A DNA stretch of 37,896 nt, taken from Polyangiaceae bacterium. GTDB taxonomy: Bacteria > Myxococcota_A > Polyangia > Polyangiales > Polyangiaceae. The notes under the pieces were generated by a model, which did no database searches, was not told the DNA's origin, and worked only from the letters and a program-made list of their open reading frames with translations. Positions within the stretch are counted from its first letter, which is position 1; every line of letters starts with the position of its first letter. A program made the position numbers and the translations under genes. Location of the stretch: assembly GCA_016933275.1 (NCBI GenBank), contig JAFGBI010000069.1, positions 1-37,896 of the forward strand, in the 5' to 3' direction. Shown here one piece after another: positions 25,470 to 33,473 of this stretch.

Positions 25470-26456
25470 TCACCCACCGGGTGAGACGCTGGCGGCAACG
25501 CTCGGGACCGCGGCGGTCGGTGGGATCGGAGTGGCGGCGAGGGGTTGTTCCGTGGGCGGCAACAGAATGGCGAAGGTGCTCCCACGACCAGGACTGCTAT
25601 CGAGCTCGACGCGCCCGCTGTGCGCCTTGACCACATGCCGAACGATGGCAAGACCGAGGCCAGAACCCTCGCACTCGCGCGAGAGGCGGTCGTCGGAGCG
25701 GTAGAACTTCTGGAAGATGCGCTGGTGCTCGGGCCGCGGAATGCCGGCCCCGTTGTCGGTCACGCTGAGCCGAACCATCCCCCCGCGTACCCCCGCGTGC
25801 ACGCACACCTGCCCCGGATCGCCGCCGTATTTCGCGGCGTTCGTCAGGAGGTTCAGCAAGGCATCGGCCATCGCACCGCGGTCCACGTTGACGGGGAGGG
25901 GAGCGTCGCCAAGCTCCACCGAAAGCTCGATGGTTCGTCGCTCGCGGACGGAATCGAACGCCTTCAGGGCACCCCGAACCACCTCGCGAGCGTCGCACGC
26001 GGTCATCTCATACTGCCGGCGCCCGCTCTCCATGCGACCCCAGTCGAGCAGCCGATCGATCAGCTCCTGGAGCCTCGTGCTCTCCCGCGCGAGCCCTTCG
26101 AGGCAGCGACGCTCGGTGTCCAGATCCCCGCGGCGCATTGCGAGCGTCTCGGTGAAGAGCCGGATCGAGGTGAGGGGGGTCCGGAGCTCGTGGGAGACCT
26201 TGGAGACGAAGTCGTTCTGCAGCGCGGACACACTGGCCTGCCGCCGCACGAAGACCCAGACCAGGATGACCCCGGTCACCACCGCCCCGCTGAGCGCCAG
26301 GACGAGGATCCCCATGAGGAGGTTGGCGGTCGGATCCCCGAGGAAGAGCAGGAGCACGCCGACGGTGAGCAGGAGCGACGTCGGGACGATCACTAGGAGA
26401 ACGAGCGACAGGACGATCCGTCGGTACCCCTCAACGCGCTCTCGCCGATCGATCAT
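25470..26456 (-). CDS. Membrane sensor histidine kinase without a periplasmic domain
   Basis: This 328-residue kinase has two membrane helices (about residues 13-39 and 45-70) joined by only a few residues, so it has no periplasmic sensor. The kinase core follows directly: the H box FVSKVSHELRTPLTSIRLF with His89, the N box LLTNAAKYG, G1 VTDNGAGIP and G2 SGLGLAIV. Signals may come through the membrane or a partner protein. The reading frame stays open upstream through 26621 into the decayed IS630 gene, so a longer start is possible on paper, but ATG 26456 gives a normal N-terminus. The cognate regulator lies immediately downstream. Confidence 0.9.
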   Translation of the reverse strand: MIDRRERVEGYRRIVLSLVLLVIVPTSLLLTVGVLLLFLGDPTANLLMGILVLALSGAVVTGVILVWVFVRRQASVSALQNDFVSKVSHELRTPLTSIRLFTETLAMRRGDLDTERRCLEGLARESTRLQELIDRLLDWGRMESGRRQYEMTACDAREVVRGALKAFDSVRERRTIELSVELGDAPLPVNVDRGAMADALLNLLTNAAKYGGDPGQVCVHAGVRGGMVRLSVTDNGAGIPRPEHQRIFQKFYRSDDRLSRECEGSGLGLAIVRHVVKAHSGRVELDSSPGRGSTFAILLPPTEQPLAATPIPPTAAVPSVAASVSPGG

Positions 26457-27080
26457 GGCCAGCCGAATACTAACGCGGAAGGTCCCGAGCGCGAGCCCGG
26501 AGGTCAGCGTGGTTTGGCAGGCCCCTCCGCGGCGACCATTGCCGGGCGGCGGCAATCCAAAGGGATTCTGAACCGGTGGTCGAGCAGGAGCAGCTGAGAG
26601 CACGGCTTCCCAGGGGAGCATGTTCAGGTGTGGGAGCAGGCACAGGGCCTGCTCCTGCTCCTCGCATGCATGGATCTTCGCCGCGAGGTCGTTCTTTCAC
26701 GTGAGCGCGCCGCGGGCGGGGATTGGTCGGTCGAGGATGGAGAACCAGCCCTCGATCTGGTTGAGCCAGGACGCATGCTCTGGCGTGAGGTGCTGGGTCC
26801 ACCGCGAGTGCTCTTCGAACCACTCGTTCACCTCGGGCGGGTCGTGCGCGGAGAGGTTCTCCATGATGAGGTCGCCCCGCCCTGGCGGACAGACGAGTTC
26901 GATGTGGTCGAGCGATTCGAGGAACGTGTCACTGTCGTGCCCCTGCGACCCGAAGCCGAACGGTCTGCCGCGGCGCACGTCGAACGCCCCCGTCCAGCAG
27001 ACAGTGCCATGGCGAACGCACTCGAACTCCCGCCGCCATGGCTGCCCGGGTCCCGTCGGGATGTCCGCGCATCGCCGCTA

Positions 27081-27276
27081 GCGCACCGATCCGGTTGCCA
27101 ACGGCAACGGTGGCGCTGGAAACGCGTCCGTGCGAGGCGAGGACGCGTTTCCAGCGCTGCCTCTGGTGAGATCTGCTGCCGGTTCAGTGCTCTAGGTCAT
27201 TGATTTGACGCAGCAATCAACCTGAGTGCTGCTCTAGGTTGTTGATTTGACGCAGCAATCAACCTGAGTGCTGCTC
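27081..27276 (+). mobile_element. 112-bp MITE-like element, copy C, with two tail units
   Basis: The core (27081-27192, 112 bp) begins GCGCACCGATCCGGTTGCC and ends CCGGTTCAGTGCTC. It is flanked by TA at 27079-27080 and 27193-27194, and the whole insert including the tail ends at TA 27277-27278. TA duplication is the hallmark of IS630/Tc1-mariner-type insertion. It interrupts an IS630-type transposase frame: the codons on either side join in frame if the insert is removed with one TA. A perfect 17-bp hairpin (27113-27129 with 27141-27157) lies in the centre. Confidence 0.85.
27113..27157. repeat. Perfect 17-bp hairpin within element copy C
   Basis: GCGCTGGAAACGCGTCC at 27113-27129 is exactly complementary to GGACGCGTTTCCAGCGC at 27141-27157, with an 11-base loop. 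Copies A and B show the same region as an imperfect hairpin with partly different bases, so folding seems to be kept while sequence drifts. Confidence 0.9.
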
Positions 27277-27279
27277 TAG
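27189..27279 (+). repeat. Tandem 42-bp tail units
   Basis: Two copies (27189-27230 and 27231-27272) differ at only two or three bases near the start (GGTCAT versus GGTTGT) and are followed by a third GCTCTAG. Each holds a dyad TTGATT-tgacgcagc-AATCAA. Element copy B carries one unit and copy A none. Confidence 0.88.
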
Positions 27280-27924
27280 CGTGCCTGAATGCCCGTCTCT
27301 TCATCAAGGACGACGCGTCCAGCGGTCCTGGCCGTCAGGATCGTCGCCTGCTCGATGCGTGCTTCGAGCCACGCTCTGGCCTTCGGATCCAGGCGCGCCA
27401 TCGGCCCGGGAGGGTCGGCCTTCGCACGTTCGATTCCAATCGCGAGGGCTGAACTCCACGAGCTTCGGCAGCAGCGTCGCATCCCCTTCGCGCACCGGCG
27501 CAGCGCGTACGGCGCGTCGGCTCCGCCATCCCGCCCCCGCGAGCCCCAGCACCACCCGCGGGCGTTTCGTCGAATGACTCCGTGCACCCGTCGACCAGCG
27601 CCACGGCGGAGAGCGGTTGCCCTCGCTGCCTCGCTACCTGGCAACCAAGCGGACGCCTGACCGCCCGCTACCACCGGCCGCCTCGTCGCGCCTGCTGCTC
27701 AAGGGTTCAAGGATCCATTGCCAACCGCCACCAACGTAGGCACGACCTCCTGGGAGGTCTTGGGCCAAATGGTCGGCGAGGGGAACAGGGCCGCCAGCGG
27801 CCAACGCCATCAGCAGAGGTGGCCGAACAACGAGCCCGAGGCCTGTTCGCCCCCGTCGGGGCGCAGCTTCCGGCCCATCGTGGCCGAGCCTCGACCCCGA
27901 GCCAACCCAAGCAGCGGTGGCGAT
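27280..27924. other. Decayed region between transposase relic and debranching gene
   Basis: Positions 27280-27400 encode the remaining N-terminal part of the IS630 transposase. From about 27400 to 27924 the frames are short, compositionally skewed and resemble nothing known; part is probably the frameshifted transposase N-terminus and the insertion-sequence end. No terminal inverted repeat of the IS was found. Confidence 0.5.
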
Positions 27925-29973
27925 TCACACCCCGAGGTCGACCACGAGTGTGCGCAGCAACTCACCGACGGCCCAGGCCTGCGCTGGCGAGCCCCGGAAC
28001 CGATGCGGCGGATCGCCATCGGCGAGCTGGGCAACCTGACCGAGCACGGGTCCGTCACCCAGGCCCGCGTCGATGCACGCGGAGAGCTCGCGACGCAGCT
28101 CCACGTCGTGTGGAGAGAGTCGCAGCGCCGCGCGTACGAAACAGCCGAGCAGGTGCGTCCAAGCAGTGCCCTGATGGTAGGAGCTGTCCCGTTCTGCCGC
28201 TCTCCCCTCGTAATGGCCACGATAGCCCGGCTCGGCCGGCGCCAAACTGCGCAGCCCTCGTGGCGTGAGGAGGTCATCCCGTGCACGACCCACGATCGCC
28301 GCCGACTGCCAGCCATCGAAGAGCTCCGGGTCGAGGGCCAGCGCGACCAGAGCGTTGGGACGAATCGATGCGTCGGCCCAGGCGTCGGCGGTCCCGCGTC
28401 CCTCGCTGATACAGTCGAACGGATACTCCGTTTCGTTGCACCAGAATCGCTCCCGGAACGCAGCGCGAGCCCGCCGCGCCGTCCCCTCGGCGGTGGCGGA
28501 CAGACTCCGATGCCCGTAGCTCGTCGCGAGCTGGGCGAGGAGATCGGCAGCCCGCGTCCAAAGGGCCTGGTACTCGATGGCCAACCCACGGCGAGGCGTG
28601 ACGATGCGGTCGCCGACTCGCGCGTCCATCCAGGTCAACGGGATGCCCTCGAACCAGTTGGCGAGGAGCCCGTCGTCGGTCATCCAGACCCCATACCGCC
28701 GCCCGCGACGGAGCCGGGCGAAGGCACGTAGGAGAGCAGGGTAGAGTCGATGTCGAACAAAATCGTCCGCCGGTCCCACCCGATCGACCAGTTCGCGGAC
28801 CGCGTTGAACAGCCAGAGCGTAGCGTCAGGCGCGCTCGGCAACGGCCCAGCCTCGGCCGAGGGGAGCCGGAACGGAAGCATCCCATCCCGCTGGCTCCCC
28901 ACGAGCGTATCGAGCACCGCCTTCGCCGCTGGTATGCGATCACGAGCGAGGAGTAGCCCGGGCAACGCGACCAGAGCGTCGCGAGTGATGACGTCGAGCA
29001 GCGGGAAACCGGCCATCACCGACGGGCGAGCGCAGTCCACGGCGCAGAACTGCTCCGCAGCCACGGAGAGCGCGCGTACGGCAGCCGGTCGCCCGGGCCC
29101 CGGATCCTGCGCGAGCTCGTACCGTTCGGTGTCGCGTAGGAGGTCCTCTGGGCTGCGGTCCGGGAGCACGCCCGCACCGGCGAGCAGGTACACCGGGACA
29201 CCGGGCTGCAGCTCCAGGTCAAAGGTCCCCGGCGTCCACATGTCCTCGACGAAGTCAGCCCCCGACTCGCGCTCATGGGTGTACTCGAAGCGACGCCACC
29301 AGTCTGGGGAACCCACGAACACCCCGGCGTGCCGGAAGATCATGGGTGGCAAGTGCGCCATCGGCTGCACCTCGACCTCGCCCTGGCGAAGATTGACGCG
29401 CTGCACCATCGCACCGTGTTCACGCATGAGGCCATGAATCGAACGGAACGGCATCAGCGGACGAACACCCAACATCGCGGGCTCGGCGCCATACCAAGTG
29501 TACGACAAGGTGACGGCGTTCCACCCGCGGACGAGCGCAATCCGCCGTTCGAAGCGAGTCCCGCCGAGATCGTAGTACCAGTGCGGCAGAGGGTCCTGAC
29601 AGAACCGCCGCAGGTTGCGGTAGCCGGGCGTCGGCGCGATGCTGGGAAACTGGTGGGTCGAGAGCCGATAGGTCTTGCCCGCGGTCGCGAGCACCATCTC
29701 CCCATGGCTTAGCATCACGTAGCGGTCCAGCGGCGGATTCAGCGCCGCGACCAGGATCCCGTGACTCCGACGGGTGTGCATCAGGGCGACGGTGCTCATC
29801 GCATAGGCACCTGCGCCGTTGGTGTGCAACCACTCGTGCTGCACCGCGGGTTCGAGCTCTCCGAAGGTCTCCACGCAGCGGAAAGGCCCGTCGCGCAACC
29901 CGATGCCGTCTGATGAAACGGCGAGCGGCCGCACGCTGTCCGGTCCCGTGTCGTCGTGACGATCGTCGGTCAT
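27925..29973 (-). CDS. Glycogen debranching-type amylo-alpha-1,6-glucosidase
   Basis: This 682-residue protein has the bacterial and archaeal GDE_N plus GDE_C architecture. The N-terminal beta domain shows EWLHTNGAGAYAMSTV, RRSHGILVAAL and PLDRYVMLSHGE. The C-terminal (alpha/alpha)6 barrel has DATLWLFNAV, MTDDGLLANW, PLTWMDARVGD with the acidic residue expected at the active site, QALWTRAADLL, and SIRPNALVALAL. Family members hydrolyse alpha-1,6 branch points of glycogen-like glucans in the cytoplasm, after the outer chains have been shortened. The ATG overlaps the xseA stop (ATGA) and is preceded by GGGAGAG, so it is translated from the xseA message. No other glycogen genes are in the window. 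Confidence 0.92.
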   Translation of the reverse strand: MTDDRHDDTGPDSVRPLAVSSDGIGLRDGPFRCVETFGELEPAVQHEWLHTNGAGAYAMSTVALMHTRRSHGILVAALNPPLDRYVMLSHGEMVLATAGKTYRLSTHQFPSIAPTPGYRNLRRFCQDPLPHWYYDLGGTRFERRIALVRGWNAVTLSYTWYGAEPAMLGVRPLMPFRSIHGLMREHGAMVQRVNLRQGEVEVQPMAHLPPMIFRHAGVFVGSPDWWRRFEYTHERESGADFVEDMWTPGTFDLELQPGVPVYLLAGAGVLPDRSPEDLLRDTERYELAQDPGPGRPAAVRALSVAAEQFCAVDCARPSVMAGFPLLDVITRDALVALPGLLLARDRIPAAKAVLDTLVGSQRDGMLPFRLPSAEAGPLPSAPDATLWLFNAVRELVDRVGPADDFVRHRLYPALLRAFARLRRGRRYGVWMTDDGLLANWFEGIPLTWMDARVGDRIVTPRRGLAIEYQALWTRAADLLAQLATSYGHRSLSATAEGTARRARAAFRERFWCNETEYPFDCISEGRGTADAWADASIRPNALVALALDPELFDGWQSAAIVGRARDDLLTPRGLRSLAPAEPGYRGHYEGRAAERDSSYHQGTAWTHLLGCFVRAALRLSPHDVELRRELSACIDAGLGDGPVLGQVAQLADGDPPHRFRGSPAQAWAVGELLRTLVVDLGV

Positions 29974-31469
29974 CCGCTCTCCCGGGTACCACGCGCTGTC
30001 CGCCCCACGCCCGCCCCGCAGGGCTCTTCGGAACCGTGCACGTCCGTTACGGTGGCGTCAATCCGTCCCTGCCCCAGCCGCACGAACAGGGCGTCTCCGG
30101 GCACAACTTCCGCCGCTGACCGCACGACCCGCAGCACCCGAGGCGGCACCGCCGCCGCTCCCAGATCCTCCCCCTTGACACCACCCGTCGGTGTCGGCAC
30201 CACCTCGTCTGCCCGCCCGGCCGCCGACCCGCCCACCTTGCCGGACCGATGTACGATGGCGTAGCCGCGGCCGAGGACGGCCAGCGGGGACAAGGCGTCC
30301 AGACTAGCCGCCGCGACCCCGACTCCCTGCCGTTCCTGGGCAACGCGGGCGCGCATCGCCGACGCGAGCGCCGTGCGGCAGCGTCCGAGATCGCTACGCC
30401 CCGTGACCAGCACAGCCCGCGGATGGCGAGCAAACAGCCGTTGTCCGAGCGCGGAAAGCACATGGCGCCGGCCGCCGAGGCCCCGGCGCAGGAATCGCTC
30501 GATGCGGGCTCTCTGCTCATCGAGCTGCTGCTGGCGATCCGCAATCAGGAACCGCGGGTCCACCAGCGCACGTCGCAGACGTGCGACGACGGCGCCATCT
30601 TCGAAGAGTCGACCACGCATGGCGCGAGCGAGTGCCTGACGATGGCGAACGAGCGCTTCGCGGCGCAGCACAGCGTCCTTGACGATGAGCTCGGCCGCCT
30701 GTGATGGAGTCGCCGCCCGAACGTCCGCCGCAAGATCGGCGAGAGTGGTGTCTATCTCGTGGCCAACGGCGCTCACGATCGGCACGGCCGAGCCCGCAAT
30801 CGCGCGAACCACGCGCTCATCGTTGAACGCCATCAGATCCTCGAAGGAGCCGCCACCGCGACCAACGATGATGACGTCTACCGCAGGGTGCCTCCCCACC
30901 AGGGCGAGCGCCTTCACGATGCTCTCGGCCGCACCGTCACCCTGAACCACCGCCGGCGCGAGCAGTAGGTGCGCGCCACCACGCCGAAACGCCACCGTCC
31001 GGATGTCCTGGAACGCCGCACCCGTGGCGCTGGTCACCACGCCGATGACGGTCGGCTCGTCGGGAAGCGGGCGCTTGCGCCCGGGATCGAAGAGGCCTTC
31101 CTCGGCGAGGCGCCGCTTGAGTCGCTCGAGCGCCTCGAGGAGCGCTCCCCGCCCCTGCGGGCGCACCCGATCGACCACCAGCTGGAGGCGGCCCCGCGGG
31201 ACATAGACGGTGCCCCTCGCGAAGACCTGAAGGCGCGCGCCCTCGACCAGGTGGCGCCGAGCCATCGCCACCTGCCCCCGAAAGAGCACGCAGTCGACCA
31301 CTGCGTCCTCTGATTCGTCCTTCAGCGTGAAGTACGCGTGCCCGTTCGCCACCAGACGGAGCGAGCCGACCTCGCCGTCGATCCAGACGCCAGGCACCGT
31401 CACCTCCACCGCACGACGCAGGCGGCGCAGGAGTTCGGCGACCGAGATGGGATCGTCAGCCGGGACCAC
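29970..31469 (-). CDS. xseA: Exodeoxyribonuclease VII large subunit
   Basis: This 499-residue protein contains the OB-fold N-terminus (ISVAELLRRLRRAVE, PGVWIDGEVGSLR, HAYFTLKDE, VDCVLF) and the catalytic domain (IGVVTSATGAAFQDI, DVIIVGRGGGSFEDLMAFNDE, IVSAVGHEIDTTLADLAADVRA, ATPSQAAEL), all hallmarks of XseA. The enzyme degrades single-stranded DNA from both ends with XseB, which is not adjacent. The C-terminus carries LGRGYAIV, then an insertion of about 40 residues before DALFVRLGQGRIDATV, making it longer than the usual 400-450 residues. GTG 31469 is close to the family start; the frame is open to 31742. The debranching gene follows by ATGA overlap. Confidence 0.93.
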   Translation of the reverse strand: MVPADDPISVAELLRRLRRAVEVTVPGVWIDGEVGSLRLVANGHAYFTLKDESEDAVVDCVLFRGQVAMARRHLVEGARLQVFARGTVYVPRGRLQLVVDRVRPQGRGALLEALERLKRRLAEEGLFDPGRKRPLPDEPTVIGVVTSATGAAFQDIRTVAFRRGGAHLLLAPAVVQGDGAAESIVKALALVGRHPAVDVIIVGRGGGSFEDLMAFNDERVVRAIAGSAVPIVSAVGHEIDTTLADLAADVRAATPSQAAELIVKDAVLRREALVRHRQALARAMRGRLFEDGAVVARLRRALVDPRFLIADRQQQLDEQRARIERFLRRGLGGRRHVLSALGQRLFARHPRAVLVTGRSDLGRCRTALASAMRARVAQERQGVGVAAASLDALSPLAVLGRGYAIVHRSGKVGGSAAGRADEVVPTPTGGVKGEDLGAAAVPPRVLRVVRSAAEVVPGDALFVRLGQGRIDATVTDVHGSEEPCGAGVGRTARGTRESG

Positions 31470-31733
31470 GGTGGCGAGACTATCCCAAGACCCACCACCA
31501 CGCTGCCCTTCGCGAGCCAGGCCGGTGATCTCGAGGTGGCTGGAGCTTGGAACGTCGCGAGGGGGCTCACTCCCCCGAGACGTCCCGACGCGGGCGCGGG
31601 GGCCCGGGCTTGGCGAAAAAGCACCGGGGGTTCGGGAACCGAACGACGGCCGTGTGCCTCTAAGCAGGCAAACAGGTCGGGCGCACTGGTTGCGGCGAGC
31701 CGCCGGGATCGCGTCGCCCCCACAGGAGGAATC
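31470..31733. other. Divergent promoter region xseA / AgmX-like gene
   Basis: This 264-bp region lies between two divergent starts. A strong ribosome-binding site AGGAGGA occupies 31724-31730, four bases before ATG 31734. No confident promoter elements were identified. Confidence 0.5.
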
Positions 31734-33359
31734 ATGAGCCACGCTGCTCGCACATTCGCGGTCTGCCGCACCAAGCCCGTGCTCGATCTCGACAATCCCT
31801 TCGCCGCCGCGGTCACGGCAGCGTCCGAGCCCGTCGGGGTCACCGCAGACGCCCCCGAAGGCGCGTCCACCTATGCCATGATCCGGCGCTCCTCGCCCCC
31901 GAGCCCGGAGGAGGTGGAGCTAGTGGGAGTGCCGGCGGTCGAGGTGATGATCCTCTGGGGTCAGAACGTCCTTCACGTGGCCCATCTGCCTGCCGGCGCG
32001 GTCTTCCACGTGGGCGAGGAGCGACGGGTGGGCACGAGCCTCGACTTTCTCCTCCCTGCCGAACGGATCGGCACGACCCTACTACCGGTGGTCCTGGCCA
32101 GCGCTCGCGGACCGGTGGTGGTGATCCCGGCAGCGGCGACGGGCGTCCTCGAGCGCGGCGGCAAGCGCGTGACGCTCGACGCGGCACGGGCGGAGGGCGA
32201 GCCCTCCGTGGCCACCCCTGGCGCCACCGAGATCCTCCTGCTCCAAGGGACCGTGGCTCGGTTCACGGTGGGCGGCTTCACGCTCCAGGTGGCGGCCACC
32301 AACGCCGGAAGGCCGCTCCCCCGCGCCCTCGCGGCGCGTCTGGACACCGCGGCGGCGACATCGTTTGGGCTGAGCTTCCTCTGCGCGGCGACGCTGATCG
32401 CCACCATGGCCGCCACGGTGCCCTCGCTCGCCCTCACGGGTGAGGACGGGATCGAGAAGTCCAAGCTTCGATATATGCAGGCCATGCTCGCGACGAACGC
32501 CGAACAGGAGCAGGCGGCAAGAGAGGCGGAATCGACGAGCTCCGACGATACCCCGGGGAGCCGCGGCGGAGATGGTACACGAGCCTCCGCCAACGAAGGA
32601 TCCATGGGCAAGCCAAACCTCCCGACGAGCGGCAAGCGATGGGGAGCCGCTGGCGATGCCCCTCGATCCAAGGTGGAGCTCGCTCGCGTGGCGGCCCTGG
32701 AGGAGGCTCGCCGTTTCGGGATGATCGGGATGCTCAATGCGGCGGTTGGTGGCGATCCCAACGCGCCGACGGTTCCCTGGGGCGGAAACCTTACCATCGG
32801 TGCCGATCCGACCAGCGCGCTCGGAAACATGTGGGGCGACGAGATTGGCGAGTCCGGGGGCGTCGGTGGGCTCGGACTGAGCGGCGTCGGTGAGGGAAGC
32901 GGCGGGCGCGGCGAGGGGATCGGGCTCGGCGGCGTCAACACCTACGGCCACGGCACCGGATGCGTCTCCGGCAACTGCTCCTGGGGCATCGGCAACGGCC
33001 ACGGCCGGCTCGGCCCCGGCCACGCGACGAAGGAGCCCGTCTTCCGCACCGGCAAGGAGACCGTGTCCGGACGACTCCCGCCGGAGGTGATCCAACGTAT
33101 CGTGCGCCAGAACTTCGGGCGCTTTCGGATGTGCTACGAGAAGGGCCTCGCGCAGAACCCCAACCTCACCGGACGCGTCTCGGTGCGGTTCGTGATCGGC
33201 AGCGACGGGGCCGTGTCCCACGCCTCGAACGGTGGCTCGGACCTGGCGGATAGCAGCGCGGTGTCCTGCGTGGTGTCAAGCTTCTACTCCTTGAGCTTCC
33301 CCGCCCCAGAGGCCGGAGTGGTCACGGTCGTCTACCCGATCATGTTCCAGCCCGGCTGA
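31734..33359 (+). CDS. AgmX/PglI C-terminal (TonB-like) domain protein
   Basis: This 541-residue protein starts at ATG 31734 with a strong AGGAGGA. The N-terminal part (about residues 60-200) is beta-rich (EVMILWGQNVLHVAHL) as in related gliding proteins. A membrane segment (about 208-230, FGLSFLCAATLIATMAATV) divides it from a charged linker and a Gly-rich stretch. The C-terminal domain (about 440-541) reads LPPEVIQRIVRQNFGRFRMCYEKGL, GRVSVRFVIGSDGAV and CVVSSFYSLSFP, the AgmX/PglI C-terminal signature found in myxobacterial motility and envelope proteins and similar to TonB-C. A role in the cell envelope linking inner membrane and periplasm is inferred. Confidence 0.88.
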   Translation: MSHAARTFAVCRTKPVLDLDNPFAAAVTAASEPVGVTADAPEGASTYAMIRRSSPPSPEEVELVGVPAVEVMILWGQNVLHVAHLPAGAVFHVGEERRVGTSLDFLLPAERIGTTLLPVVLASARGPVVVIPAAATGVLERGGKRVTLDAARAEGEPSVATPGATEILLLQGTVARFTVGGFTLQVAATNAGRPLPRALAARLDTAAATSFGLSFLCAATLIATMAATVPSLALTGEDGIEKSKLRYMQAMLATNAEQEQAAREAESTSSDDTPGSRGGDGTRASANEGSMGKPNLPTSGKRWGAAGDAPRSKVELARVAALEEARRFGMIGMLNAAVGGDPNAPTVPWGGNLTIGADPTSALGNMWGDEIGESGGVGGLGLSGVGEGSGGRGEGIGLGGVNTYGHGTGCVSGNCSWGIGNGHGRLGPGHATKEPVFRTGKETVSGRLPPEVIQRIVRQNFGRFRMCYEKGLAQNPNLTGRVSVRFVIGSDGAVSHASNGGSDLADSSAVSCVVSSFYSLSFPAPEAGVVTVVYPIMFQPG

Positions 33360-33380
33360 CCGCGGCGCCCTCGCGCCCGC

Positions 33381-33407
33381 GAGCCCCGCGCCCTGGGGGC
33401 GGGGCTC
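33381..33407. terminator. GC-rich hairpin between convergent genes
   Basis: GAGCCCCGC pairs perfectly with GCGGGGCTC over a nine-base loop, 22 bases after the stop of the AgmX-like gene and 67 bases beyond the stop of the convergent MshEN gene. Its position suggests a shared two-way terminator, although there is no T tract. Confidence 0.6.
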
Positions 33408-33473
33408 CCGCACCTCACCTTCTCTGCCCGCCGACGTCCACGTCCCGACCGCTGGCGCCAGCGCGTCGACCGC

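Larger units (their letters stand above)
26640..27400 (-). pseudogene. IS630-type transposase remnant split by a MITE
   Basis: Two parts of one transposase are seen on the minus strand. The upstream part (about 27400-27279) ends WLEARIEQ...VVLDEETGIQAR, the DE-x-IQA motif with the first catalytic Asp of IS630 DDE enzymes. The downstream part (27077-26640) resumes with RRCADIPTGPGQPWRREFE, then VRHGTVCWTGAFDV, DLIMENLSAHDPP (second Asp position, here Glu), TPEHASWLNQIEGWFSIL (final catalytic Glu) and, after an in-frame TGA at 26697-26699, KNDLAAKIHA. The 27081-27276 element lies exactly between them. Sequence upstream of about 27400 is frameshifted beyond recognition. The usual Asn-x-Asp is changed and an internal stop is present, so the gene is dead. 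Confidence 0.8.

Noticed and set aside
27189..27279. Integron attC site
   Set aside because: The TTGATT/AATCAA dyad lacks the paired R and L boxes of attC, and there is no integrase nearby.
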